Below are positions 1 to 8,323 of a stretch of 48,602 bases of DNA, one piece after another. The notes under the pieces were generated by a model, which was not told the DNA's origin, searched no databases, and was given only the letters and a program-made list of their open reading frames with translations. Source of the DNA: a bacterium. Its GTDB lineage: Bacteria > Methylomirabilota > Methylomirabilia > Methylomirabilales > 2-02-FULL-66-22. How positions within the stretch are numbered: position 1 is the stretch's first letter; the number at the start of each line of letters is the position of its first letter. The position numbers were made by a program, and so were the translations under genes. The stretch spans positions 1-48,602 of the forward strand of contig JAKPQH010000227.1 of assembly GCA_029580855.1 (NCBI GenBank), given 5' to 3'.

Positions 1-1215
1 CTCGCCCAGCTCCATGCGGACACACTCCAGACCCGCCAGCCGCCCGCCCTCCACGACCGCGCGTTTTGGCGCCACCAGGAACCGAATCTCCACCCCCTCG
101 TCGCGGGCATCCGCGACCTCGACCTCGTCGGCGGGCATCTCGCTCTCGGTCCGACGGTACAGGATGGCCACCTTCTCGGCCCCACACCGGAGCGCCGTCC
201 GCGAGGCGTCAATGGCCGTGTTGCCGCCCCCCACGACGGCCACGGTTCCGGAGAGCGTCGGCGGGCCGTTCCGCTTTACGCCCTCCAGAAAGGCGATCCC
301 CGGCAGGATGTTGGGGTGGGTCTCGTTCTCGATCCCCATCCCTTTGGCGATCCACGAGCCGAGGGCGATATAGATGGCGTCGAACCCCTGGCGCTTGAGA
401 TCGTCGAGGCTGAAGTCGTGCCCCAGGCGTACACCCGTCCGGGTCTCGATGCCGTGCGCCAGGAGGTGATTGATCTCCTTGTCCAGCACCGCCTCGGGCA
501 GCCGGTACTCGGGGATGCCGTAGCGGAGCATGCCGCCCAGCTTGGGCTGCTTGTCGAAGATGGTCACCGCGTGGCCCTTCCTGGCCAGGAAGTACCCGCA
601 GGTGAGCCCGGCGGGCCCGCCGCCGACGATGGCCACCGCCTTGCCGGTACCGGGGACCGGGGCGGGCGGCGGCAGATTGTCGTACTCCAGGTCCGCCACA
701 TAGCGCTTCATGAAGTTGATGGCGGCGGGGGAATCCACATCCTTCCGGCGGCAGCTGGCCTCGCAGTAGCGGACGCAGACCCGGCCGCAGGCCAGCGGCA
801 TAGGGTTTGTCTCGCGGATCAGCTCCAGCGCCTCGCGGTACATCCCGGCGTTGGCAAACGCCAGATACCCCTGCACGTCCACGTTGGCCGGGCACTCCAG
901 GAAACAGGGCCCGCGGCAGTCGGCGTAGTGGTTCGAGAGCAGCATCTCCAGGGCGGTGCGGCGGGCCCGCACCGCCGGCTCGCTCTCGGTCCAGACGTCC
1001 ATGCCCTCCGCCACGGGCGTCGTGCAGGACATGACGAGGCGGTTGGCGTTCCGCACCTCGACCACGCAGACGAGGCAGCTGCCGTACGGCGACAGGCGGG
1101 CGTCGTAACACAGCGTGGGGATCTCGATCCCGTTGGCGCGCGCCGTCTGCAAGATGGTCTGGCCGCTGTCGGCGGTAATCGTCCTGCCGTCGATCTTCAG
1201 GGTCACGCTGGGCAT
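1..1215 (-). CDS. 2Fe-2S / GltD-like FAD-NAD(P)H oxidoreductase subunit (partial, C-terminus off the left edge)
   Basis: The reading frame is open from the ATG at 1215 to the window edge, giving 405 residues of a longer protein. The N-terminus is a plant-type [2Fe-2S] domain with Cys36, Cys47, Cys50 and Cys64 in the C-x11-C-x2-C-x13-C pattern. Next comes a Cys-rich 4Fe-4S segment of the GltD/dihydropyrimidine-dehydrogenase type (about residues 95-155). A FAD Rossmann motif GGGPAG lies at about 197-202, followed by a second NAD(P)H Rossmann motif (VVGGGNTA). It follows NuoE and NuoF homologues on the same strand, so it is probably the third subunit of a soluble NAD(P)H-linked complex. Formate-dehydrogenase or hydrogenase partners would lie beyond the edge. 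The physiological substrate cannot be read from what is present. Confidence 0.85.
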   Translation of the reverse strand, partial: MPSVTLKIDGRTITADSGQTILQTARANGIEIPTLCYDARLSPYGSCLVCVVEVRNANRLVMSCTTPVAEGMDVWTESEPAVRARRTALEMLLSNHYADCRGPCFLECPANVDVQGYLAFANAGMYREALELIRETNPMPLACGRVCVRYCEASCRRKDVDSPAAINFMKRYVADLEYDNLPPPAPVPGTGKAVAIVGGGPAGLTCGYFLARKGHAVTIFDKQPKLGGMLRYGIPEYRLPEAVLDKEINHLLAHGIETRTGVRLGHDFSLDDLKRQGFDAIYIALGSWIAKGMGIENETHPNILPGIAFLEGVKRNGPPTLSGTVAVVGGGNTAIDASRTALRCGAEKVAILYRRTESEMPADEVEVADARDEGVEIRFLVAPKRAVVEGGRLAGLECVRMELGE

Positions 1216-1425
1216 GAATCCTATCCTCCGAACCGTGGTCAACCGCTGAGCACTCTTGGTCGCAAGACGCACAGAGACGCAACCCGCAGGGGGTGAATCC
1301 AGCTGTTCCGTTCCAGCGCGCCCGACCAGACCGTGCGCCTCGCGCCTCCCCGCCGCGCAGCAGGCGGGCGCCGCTCGTGGTGGACCTCGGCGCAGGCCCC
1401 CCGGCGTCTTGGCGGATGGCGATGG

Positions 1426-3192
1426 TCACACCTTATAGATGGCGTCGGAGTTACACACGGTGAAGCACTTCCCGCACTTCGTGCATTGCTCCTCGACGAT
1501 GGTGTGCGGGCGCTGCTTCTCGCCCAGAATGCAGTGGGCAGGGCACTGGCGCGCGCAGAGCATGCAGCCGTTGCATTTCTCGTGGTCGATGACGAACTTC
1601 ACCAGCGCCGGGCACTGGTGTGCCGGGCAGCGCCGCTCGCGGATATGCGCCTCGTACTCGTCCCGGAAATAGCGGAGCGTGGTGAGCACCGGGTTGGGCG
1701 CCGTGTTCCCCAGCGCGCACTGGGAGGAGCCCTTGACAAACCGCCCGATCTCCTCCAGCTGCGCGAGGTGCTCCTCCTTGCCCTTGCCCAGGACGATCTG
1801 CTCCAGAATCTCCAGCATCCTGAGCGTCCCGATCCGGCAGGCAGTGCACTTGCCGCAGGACTCGTTCTGCGTGAACTGCAGGAAGAAGCGCGCCATCTCC
1901 ACCATGCAGGTGGTCTCGTCCATGACCACGAGACCCCCCGAGCCCATGATGGCGCCCGTCTTCGTGATCTGCTCGTAATCGATCTGGGTCCCGCCCAGGG
2001 CCGCGGGGATGCAGCCGCCGGAGGGACCGCCCATCTGCACCGCCTTGAATCCCTTGCCGTCCTTGATCCCGCCGCAGACCTCGTTGACCACCTCGCCGAT
2101 GGTGGTCCCCATGGGGACCTCCACCAGACCGGTCCGCTTGGCCCGGCCGGCCACCGCAAACACCTTGGTCCCCTTGCTCCTCTCCGTCCCGCGGGCGGCG
2201 TACGCCGCCGCGCCGTGCAGGATGATCCACGGCACGTTGGCGAAGGTCTCCACGTTGTTGATGATCGTGGGCCTGCCCCACAACCCCTTCACCGCCGGGA
2301 ACGGCGGCCGCGGCCGCGGCGTCCCGCGCTTGCCCTCGATGGAGGCGATGAGGGCGGTCTCTTCGCCGCAGACGAAGGCGCCCGCCCCCTCCTTCAGTTT
2401 GACGTCGAAGGACAGCGAGGAGCCGAAGATGTTCCGTCCCAGATAGCCCTTCTCTCTGAGCAGGCCCATGGCGCGCTTCAAGCGCTTGACCGCCAGGGGA
2501 TACTCGGCCCGGCAGTAGATGTAGCCGTGGTTGGCGCCGACGGCGTACGCGGCGATCATCATGCCCTCGAGGACCGAATGGGGATCCCCCTCCAGGACGC
2601 TGCGGTCCATGAAGGCGCCGGGATCTCCCTCGTCGGCGTTGCAGACGATATACTTCACATCGCCCGGCGCCCCGCGCCCGAACTTCCACTTCTGCCCCGT
2701 GGGGAAGCCCGCGCCGCCGCGACCGCGCAGCCCCGAGTCCGTCATCATCTGGATGACCGCCTCGGGGGTCATCTCCGCCAGGACCTTGCGGATGGCCCGG
2801 TACCCGTCGCGCCGCTCGTAATCCTCGATGGAGTCGGGGTCGATGTAGCCGCAGTTTCGCAGCACGATCTTGACCTGGCGGGCAAGGAAGCCCTCCTCCG
2901 GCCCCTCCGTGAAGTTGCGAAGTGCGAGATGCTCCCGGAGCGGGCGCCCGCCCAGGACGTGGCCGCGGAAGATCGCCTGCGCCTTCTTCTCGTCCACGTC
3001 GCCGTAGAGATATTTTCCGGCGCCGTCGTCGATCTCGACCAGCGGCTCGCGATAGCACATCCCCAGGCACCCGGTGGAATGAAGCGTCGCTTTTCCGCCG
3101 TCTCCCTCCACGAGACCCCGGAAGGTTTCGAAGACCTTCGCCGCCCCGGCGGAGATCCCGCAGGTGGCCATGCCCACCGTGATCTTCACCAT
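1426..3192 (-). CDS. NuoF-type NADH-binding flavoprotein subunit with ferredoxin tail
   Basis: This 588-residue protein has the HydB/HndC/NuoF layout. The N-terminal thioredoxin-like [2Fe-2S] region has Cys11, Cys42 and Cys46. The FMN/NADH core carries RGRGGAGFPTG, CNADEGDPGAF and CGEETAL. The SLBB region is followed by the NuoF 4Fe-4S site (SCGKCTACR plus a later Cys). The C-terminus has two 4Fe-4S ferredoxin motifs (CNGCMLCARQC and CTKCGKCFTVC). It would oxidise NADH or reduce NAD+ through FMN and pass electrons along Fe-S clusters in the cytoplasm. The extra ferredoxin tail favours a soluble hydrogenase- or formate-dehydrogenase-linked complex over respiratory complex I. It starts 12 nt after the NuoE stop, so the two are co-transcribed. 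The N-terminal [2Fe-2S] region shows fewer Cys than the four usual ligands. Confidence 0.93.
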   Translation of the reverse strand: MVKITVGMATCGISAGAAKVFETFRGLVEGDGGKATLHSTGCLGMCYREPLVEIDDGAGKYLYGDVDEKKAQAIFRGHVLGGRPLREHLALRNFTEGPEEGFLARQVKIVLRNCGYIDPDSIEDYERRDGYRAIRKVLAEMTPEAVIQMMTDSGLRGRGGAGFPTGQKWKFGRGAPGDVKYIVCNADEGDPGAFMDRSVLEGDPHSVLEGMMIAAYAVGANHGYIYCRAEYPLAVKRLKRAMGLLREKGYLGRNIFGSSLSFDVKLKEGAGAFVCGEETALIASIEGKRGTPRPRPPFPAVKGLWGRPTIINNVETFANVPWIILHGAAAYAARGTERSKGTKVFAVAGRAKRTGLVEVPMGTTIGEVVNEVCGGIKDGKGFKAVQMGGPSGGCIPAALGGTQIDYEQITKTGAIMGSGGLVVMDETTCMVEMARFFLQFTQNESCGKCTACRIGTLRMLEILEQIVLGKGKEEHLAQLEEIGRFVKGSSQCALGNTAPNPVLTTLRYFRDEYEAHIRERRCPAHQCPALVKFVIDHEKCNGCMLCARQCPAHCILGEKQRPHTIVEEQCTKCGKCFTVCNSDAIYKV

Positions 3193-3204
3193 GGATCTAT
3201 CCTC

Positions 3205-3687
3205 TCATTTCGCCCGTCCGCGGCGCTGGTACTCTTTGAGAATCTTACGGACTTTCTGCGGCGTGAGTCCCCCGTAGGTCTCCTCACCGATCATGATCAC
3301 CGGCGCCAGACTGCAGCATCCGAGGCAGGCCACCGGACTGATGGTGAACAGCCCATCCTTGGTGGTGTCCCCCGTCTCGAGCCGCAGCTCGTCCATGATG
3401 ACGTTGAGCAGCGTCGTGGAGCCCATCACATGGCAGGCCGTGCCGTCGCAGAGCTTGATCGTGTATCGGCCCGGCGGCTGGAGCCGGAACTGCTTGTAGA
3501 AGGTGATGACGCTGAAGATGTCGCTCGGCGGAGCGCCGGTGATCTCGGCGATCTCGGCGATCGCGTCCTCGGAAACGTAGCCGGTCTTCTCCTGCACCAC
3601 CTGCAAGAGCGGGATCACCTGGCTGGCGTCGCCCGCGCCGAGCTCAACGGTGCCGTCTTCGAAATACTTGCTTGCCGCCATGACCAT
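3205..3687 (-). CDS. NuoE-type [2Fe-2S] thioredoxin-fold subunit
   Basis: At 160 residues this matches the length of NuoE/HndA proteins. The four cluster ligands are visible as Cys80-x4-Cys85 and Cys121-x3-Cys125. The segment DIFSVITFYKQF is typical of the family. The subunit would carry the N1a-type cluster of the NADH-oxidising module and is the first gene of the operon. The first ATG (3687) is chosen because an AGGAGG box lies 7 nt upstream; an ATG two codons later is the alternative. A promoter-like sequence is about 45 nt upstream. No large NuoG-like or catalytic subunit is present within the window. Confidence 0.93.
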   Translation of the reverse strand: MVMAASKYFEDGTVELGAGDASQVIPLLQVVQEKTGYVSEDAIAEIAEITGAPPSDIFSVITFYKQFRLQPPGRYTIKLCDGTACHVMGSTTLLNVIMDELRLETGDTTKDGLFTISPVACLGCCSLAPVIMIGEETYGGLTPQKVRKILKEYQRRGRAK

Positions 3688-3729
3688 CCCAATGCCTCCT
3701 CGCCACGGCTACACCGGCGCAGCCTTCGC

Positions 3730-3757
3730 ATGATAGACCGGCACCGAACGAAGTCAA
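3730..3757 (-). promoter_or_regulatory. Predicted sigma70-type promoter of the NuoE operon
   Basis: On the minus strand TTGACT (3757-3752) is separated by 16 nt from TATCAT (3735-3730). The predicted start of transcription is about 35 nt before the NuoE ATG. Found by eye only. Confidence 0.5.
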
Positions 3758-3994
3758 CCGAAAAGCCTCGAAATCCCCGGCAGGAACCACTCGAGCAGAC
3801 AAAAAGGGCATGACGCCCGGACGAAACGCCCGGCGCGGAGCGATCCGCGCCGGGACGTCACACCGGACTTGGGGCGGAACGAGAGAGGGGGGCGCGCCGA
3901 CCGGCTGCCCCGACCGGCGCACCGGCTGCCGACGCTTTGATCGACCCCGCTGTCCGGTCGCAGGAACACCCGCCGCGGCAAACCGCCCCCGGGG
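3758..3994. other. Intergenic stretch with no recognised gene
   Basis: This is the rest of the 307-nt gap between the NuoE gene and the aminotransferase stop. Beyond the promoter region I see no coding sequence, repeat or hairpin with a T-run. Confidence 0.4.
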
Positions 3995-5386
3995 TCAGCC
4001 CGCGGCGACGACCTTCGTCTTGCCGGCGAGATGACCCTCGGCGACCACCCGATGAAGGGCGCGGGCCCATCGGCGGACGGCCTCGTCCATGTCGGCCTCC
4101 GTCATCGCGGCGGAGGTCCAGCCGTGGGTGCCGCCCAGAAAATCGATCCCCTCCAGCAGTTGCGCGCACTGCAGGGCCTTCAGGAGGGGCTGCTTGATGC
4201 TCTCGAGAAGCCGGCGCGGCGGCACGGTCCGGAGGAACTCCTCCCGGTCGGCGGTCTGCGGCAGGTCGTCCCCCAGGATGAGTCGCGCGGCGGACCGAAT
4301 CCCGTACAGACAGCCGCCCACCCCGGCCTCGCGGATGGCGGTGTTGATCCCGGTCCGGAGGCGCTCCGCCATCGCGGCGGCGTGGTCCTGGACCGTCCTG
4401 TCTTGGAGCAGCTCCAGCGCCGCCGCCCCCGCGGCGGCGGTGACCGGGTTCGCGCTGAACGTCCCCTGGTGGCGCACCCGCTTCTTCCGGTTGTACTCCG
4501 GGTCGTCGGGATGCATCGTCAGATCGCCCATGATCTCGGCGCGACCGGCGACGGCGGCGCCCGGGACCCCGCCGCAGACCGCCTTGGCGTAGGTGGCCAG
4601 GTCCGGGGTCACCCCGAAGTACTCCTGGGCCCCACCGGGGGCCAGGCGGAATCCCGTGATCACCTCGTCGAAGATGAGGATGGTCCCGGTCCGGCTGGTG
4701 AGCTCTCGGAGGCTTTGGAGATATCCCGGCGGGGTGGGGACGCACCCGGCCGCCGGCCCGTCCGCCTCGAGGATCACCGCCGCGACGTCCTGCGGCGCCA
4801 GCGCCGCCTCCATGGCGGCCAGGTCGTTGAGCGGGACGGCCCGGACGGCGGGAGCCGCCGTTTTCGGGACGCCCGCCGAGCTGGGGATCTCGTGGGGGGC
4901 CAGATACTCGATCATGGCGTAATCGTGCCAGCCGTGGAAGTGGTTGCGGATCTTGACGACGATGTCGCGGCCGGTGTGCGCCCGCGCCAGACGCATGGCC
5001 AGCAGGGTGGCCTCGGTGCCGCTCATCGGGAACCGGACCAGTTCGGCGCAGGGGACCATGGCGACGATGAGCTCCGCCCAGCGCACCTCGGCGGGCGTGG
5101 GGGCCGACGGGTGGGTGTGCTTGTCGGTCGCCTCGTGCAGCGCCTTGAGGACGGCAGGGTGGCCGTGCCCCAGGATCAGCGACCCGTGGCCGGTGCACAG
5201 GTCGATGAACTCGTGGCCCTCCACGTCCCACTTCCGACACCCCTGCGCGTGGTCCATGTACAGGGGGAACGGGTCGATGTGGCGGACGTCGTGGTTGACG
5301 CCGCCGGGGATGAGCGTGCGGGCGCGCTCCCAGAGGGCGCGCGACCCCGCAAAGCGCACGCCGTAGTCGTCGAAGATCGTGGCCAT
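3995..5386 (-). CDS. HemL-like class III aminotransferase (glutamate-1-semialdehyde aminomutase family paralogue)
   Basis: This 463-residue fold-type I PLP enzyme has the class III signature [11 protein letters not shown], with Asp240 expected to contact the PLP pyridine nitrogen. Lys268 in TYAKAVCGG is the predicted Schiff-base lysine. The N-terminus (RTLIPGGVNHDVR) and TGHGSLILGHGHP resemble glutamate-1-semialdehyde aminomutase. However, a second protein at 31974-33266 carries the canonical HemL motifs and sits beside hemB, so this copy is unlikely to be the heme enzyme. It probably transaminates or isomerises another amino acid or amine. It lies on the same strand as the amidohydrolase at 5555, with 168 nt between them. 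The substrate is unknown. Confidence 0.85.
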   Translation of the reverse strand: MATIFDDYGVRFAGSRALWERARTLIPGGVNHDVRHIDPFPLYMDHAQGCRKWDVEGHEFIDLCTGHGSLILGHGHPAVLKALHEATDKHTHPSAPTPAEVRWAELIVAMVPCAELVRFPMSGTEATLLAMRLARAHTGRDIVVKIRNHFHGWHDYAMIEYLAPHEIPSSAGVPKTAAPAVRAVPLNDLAAMEAALAPQDVAAVILEADGPAAGCVPTPPGYLQSLRELTSRTGTILIFDEVITGFRLAPGGAQEYFGVTPDLATYAKAVCGGVPGAAVAGRAEIMGDLTMHPDDPEYNRKKRVRHQGTFSANPVTAAAGAAALELLQDRTVQDHAAAMAERLRTGINTAIREAGVGGCLYGIRSAARLILGDDLPQTADREEFLRTVPPRRLLESIKQPLLKALQCAQLLEGIDFLGGTHGWTSAAMTEADMDEAVRRWARALHRVVAEGHLAGKTKVVAAG

Positions 5387-5554
5387 GCTTGAGCTCCTCT
5401 CCTTCGGATGGGGTGACGCGGACGGGGCTACGGTCCGCCCCTGCGCCGTCGTCGGCCGCCGTCCGGATACGCGGTGGACACGCCCAGTCGGGCCGAGCCT
5501 AGCTCGGATAGCCCCGGAGTGTCAACCGCTGATCGTCCGCCGCGGCGCACGGGC

Positions 5555-6820
5555 CTAGCAGCCTCCTCGCTCGACACGGCGCCCGCCCTGGTAGACATCC
5601 AGGACGCGACGGAGCGCGGCGAGATCGTGGGCTGGGTCGCCGCGCACGATCAAAACGTCCGCCGGGCGGCCCGGGGCGAGCCGGCCGGCCGCATCTCCCA
5701 CCCCGATCGACTCCGCCGCGGCGGCGGTGCCCGAGAGGATGGCGTCCCCGTTGGAGAGCCCGGCGTGTCCCAGGGCCTCGATCTCGAACGCGAATCCGCC
5801 CGGCCCGTACGCGTTCCATGGCGAGTCCGAGCCCGCCACGATCCTGACGCCGGCCCGGATCATCCTCCCGACGGCCTCCAGCCGCACCTCCAGTTCCCGC
5901 CTGGTCCACGCCAGCATCCGCTCCTGACGGGTCGACAGCCTGCCGCGCCGTTCGAGCGTTTCCGTGAGACGGCCGATTCCCGCCCGAAGGATGTGGAGGG
6001 TCGGGTTGACCCACACCTGCGCCTTGGCGAGCCGCTCCACAAGGTCCTGCCGCTCGCGATACGAACCATCCGCCTCGGTGAAGACGCAGTGAACGATCAT
6101 GTCCACCCCGGCATCCAGACAGTTCTCGACGGATCGGGCGCAGGCGCAATGGGCCGCCGTGAGCTTGCCGTGGCGGTGCGCCTCGTCGGTGATGGCCTGG
6201 AGTTCTGCCACGGTGTAGGAGGCCCGCCTCGGGTCGGAGGTTCGGGTGCTTCCGCCGCTGGCCACGATCTTGATGTAGTCCGCCCCTTCCTTGAGGAGCT
6301 TGCGGACTTCGGCGCGCGCCCGCTCTTCCCCGTCCGCCTCCGAGCCGAAGTACCACATGTGGCCGCCCGTCATCGTGATCGGCCTGCCGCAGACGACCAC
6401 CCGAGGCCCGACGGCCAGCCCTCGCTGCAACCCCTCCCGCAAGGAGAAGGCCACGCGATTCTTTGCCCCGTTGTCGCGGGCGGTCGTCACCCCGGATTGC
6501 AGAATCGTCCGCGCGTTCTTCGCTCCCCGCAGGAGCAGAATCCCGTCCTCCTCCAATGCCAGGTCGTCTCCCGCCGTCCCGTCGCCGGGCGCGATCAAGT
6601 GCGTGTGGGTGTCCACAAGACCGGGCAGGATGGTGGCGTCGGCATAATCCACACGCTCCACGTGTGCCCCGTCGGGCGGACACACGTCGCCCTGTCGTCC
6701 GGATCCGACGATTCGGTCGCCCTCGATCAACACGGCGGCGGCGTCCAGCGGAGGATCGCCGCTTCCGTCCCACAGCCGGGGTGCGGTGAGGAGTGTGAAT
6801 TGCGCCGGCGTTCCGGGCAT
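5555..6820 (-). CDS. Metal-dependent amidohydrolase (imidazolonepropionase/Xaa-Pro dipeptidase-like)
   Basis: The 421-residue protein has the amidohydrolase TIM-barrel signatures. These are His72-x-His74 in VDTHTHL, a candidate carboxylated lysine in YIKIVASGG, two later metal histidines (AAHC and IVHC), and the catalytic Asp in AGSDSPW. Such enzymes hydrolyse C-N bonds of cyclic or peptide-like substrates in the cytoplasm. The start at 6820 is chosen over upstream ATGs because AGGAGG lies 7 nt before it; the ATG at 6826 is too close to that box. A TATAAT promoter lies about 120 nt upstream. The neighbouring HemL-like aminotransferase suggests a small catabolic pair, but the substrate cannot be assigned. 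Confidence 0.85.
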   Translation of the reverse strand: MPGTPAQFTLLTAPRLWDGSGDPPLDAAAVLIEGDRIVGSGRQGDVCPPDGAHVERVDYADATILPGLVDTHTHLIAPGDGTAGDDLALEEDGILLLRGAKNARTILQSGVTTARDNGAKNRVAFSLREGLQRGLAVGPRVVVCGRPITMTGGHMWYFGSEADGEERARAEVRKLLKEGADYIKIVASGGSTRTSDPRRASYTVAELQAITDEAHRHGKLTAAHCACARSVENCLDAGVDMIVHCVFTEADGSYRERQDLVERLAKAQVWVNPTLHILRAGIGRLTETLERRGRLSTRQERMLAWTRRELEVRLEAVGRMIRAGVRIVAGSDSPWNAYGPGGFAFEIEALGHAGLSNGDAILSGTAAAAESIGVGDAAGRLAPGRPADVLIVRGDPAHDLAALRRVLDVYQGGRRVERGGC

Positions 6821-6939
6821 GTCCATGCCTCCTGCCGAGACGGGTTCCCATCGGTCGCACCGAGGTCCAACATCATCATTGACACGGTTGCTCCGCCTCG
6901 GGGCCGATCCGACCAATCGGCGCCATCCTTTGCGGGCCG

Positions 6940-6967
6940 ATTATAAACCAGGACCTTGCGGGCTCAA
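6940..6967 (-). promoter_or_regulatory. Predicted promoter of the amidohydrolase gene
   Basis: On the minus strand TTGAGC (6967-6962) is 16 nt from a perfect TATAAT (6945-6940). It is about 120 nt before the chosen start codon. Confidence 0.5.
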
Positions 6968-7036
6968 CAGCAAAAGCGGGCCGCCGAGGGGGTACCGCCG
7001 CGGAAAATCGCCGGAGACCGCCCGGGCGGTCCCCCC

Positions 7037-7066
7037 TTGACAGCCCGAGACGCCTTCGGCTAGTGT
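7037..7066 (+). promoter_or_regulatory. Predicted promoter of the amino-acid ABC importer operon
   Basis: TTGACA (7037-7042) and TAGTGT (7061-7066) are spaced by 18 nt on the plus strand. The predicted leader before the binding-protein gene is then nearly 290 nt, unusually long. Confidence 0.45.
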
Positions 7067-7358
7067 CGGCGTACCATTGCGAAGCCGAGTCGGGCTGCAT
7101 CTGACGGACCGCGGGTCGTCCCGGGGCGATCCGCGGCCGGCCGCTGCCGGTGGCGTGCGGGAAGACCCGGATCGCCGCCGACGCGGACCGGGCGCAGCGG
7201 CAGTCTGGACGCGGATGGGGGTTCGCGCGGCCATCGAGGGCGCGGCCGGCCGATCCGACTCGTGAAATACCTTCGACGCGATCGGTGAGCGTCAAAAAAG
7301 ATCCGCTGTGCACCTCGTGACCGGCAGGGACCCGCTGGGTCCGCCAAGGAGAAGGACG
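7067..7358 (+). other. Long 5' leader without recognised gene
   Basis: About 290 nt of very GC-rich sequence lies between the predicted promoter and the ABC operon. Several short GC-rich inverted repeats are possible, but I recognise no riboswitch class and no convincing small coding sequence. Confidence 0.3.
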
Positions 7359-8162
7359 ATGCGGCGACGGGTGAAAGGCTGGGGATGGATCGGGGCGCTG
7401 TGTCTATTCCTCGCCGTGGCGTGGACGGCATCCGCGGCCGCGGCGGAAAGTACGCTGGATCAGGTCCTCAAGCGCGGAAAGCTCATCGTGGGGATCGGCC
7501 TGGGGGCGCCGCCCTTCGGGATGTACGACGCCGACAAGAAACCCACCGGATTCGACGTGGACCTTGCCAAGCTCATCGCCCAGGAATTGAAGGTGGAGAT
7601 CGAATGGGTCGATACCACCTCCGTAAACCGAATCCCGTACCTCCTGACGAACAAAGTCGACCTCGTCATCGCCACGTTCGGGAACACCCCCGAGCGCGCC
7701 AAGCAGGTCTCGTTCACCAAACCCTACTGCTCCTGGAATCTGGTCCTGCTCGGCTGGAAAAAAGATCGGGACATCAAATCTTACAAGGACCTCAAGGGCA
7801 AGACGGTCGGGGTGACGCGCGGGACCACCCAGGACATCGCCATCACGCGGCTTGCCCCCGAGGCGAAGATCGTGCGCTACGAAGACGATCCGGTGGCGAT
7901 GCTCGCATTCGAGCAGAAGAAGGCCGACGTGATGCCGACGGCCGAAGTCTTGGCATTGAAGAAGGTCAAGGAAAACAAGGATATGGAAATCAAGGGGCTG
8001 GTCGCCCGGTCCTGGTCGGCGATCGGCGTCCGCCGCGGCGATCCGGATTGGCTGCAGTGGCTGAACACGTTCATGGACTGGCACGGCGGCCAGGGGAAGT
8101 TCGCCGAGATCTTCGAGAAGTGGACCGGCGTCGAGATGCCGCCCGCCCTCCCGCAATACTGA
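7359..8162 (+). CDS. Polar amino-acid ABC transporter substrate-binding protein (SBP family 3)
   Basis: This 267-residue periplasmic binding protein starts with a basic n-region and an alanine-rich signal peptide of about 29 residues, probably cut after SAAAA. The mature part begins LDQVLKRGKLIVGIG and contains the family motif GFDVDLAKLIA. The ATG at 7359 is preceded by AAGGAG at 7346-7351; an in-frame start further upstream has no ribosome-binding site and would spoil the signal peptide. It is the first gene of a run of six plus-strand genes: binding protein, two permeases, ATPase and two enzymes. The ligand is probably an amino acid or acylated amino acid, judged from the downstream enzymes. 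Confidence 0.92.
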   Translation: MRRRVKGWGWIGALCLFLAVAWTASAAAAESTLDQVLKRGKLIVGIGLGAPPFGMYDADKKPTGFDVDLAKLIAQELKVEIEWVDTTSVNRIPYLLTNKVDLVIATFGNTPERAKQVSFTKPYCSWNLVLLGWKKDRDIKSYKDLKGKTVGVTRGTTQDIAITRLAPEAKIVRYEDDPVAMLAFEQKKADVMPTAEVLALKKVKENKDMEIKGLVARSWSAIGVRRGDPDWLQWLNTFMDWHGGQGKFAEIFEKWTGVEMPPALPQY

Positions 8163-8202
8163 CGTGGGCCCTTTTCGCGGCTTGACGGCGAAATAGACCG
8201 CG

Positions 8203-8237
8203 CGGGGGTCGCGCTCGACATTGGGGCGCGGCCCCCG
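8203..8237 (+). promoter_or_regulatory. Hairpin between binding-protein and permease genes
   Basis: CGGGGGTCGCGC (8203-8214) pairs with GCGCGGCCCCCG (8226-8237) with one mismatch and an 11-nt loop, and no T-run follows. It sits in the 161-nt gap after the binding-protein gene. Hairpins in this position in ABC operons often stabilise the upstream mRNA and raise binding-protein levels over permease levels; that role here is inferred. Confidence 0.55.
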
Positions 8238-8323
8238 CTGCCGCGCGCTCGGCCGCCGCTGCAAGGTCCCCGTGGTCCCACGGCGATCGTCTCGACGGCG
8301 TCGCGAGGCGGGGTGAAAGGGCC

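Noticed and set aside
1333..3813. An 826-codon open frame on the plus strand opposite NuoF and NuoE
   Set aside because: It is the antisense shadow of two clearly conserved genes in high-GC DNA and has no recognisable domain.
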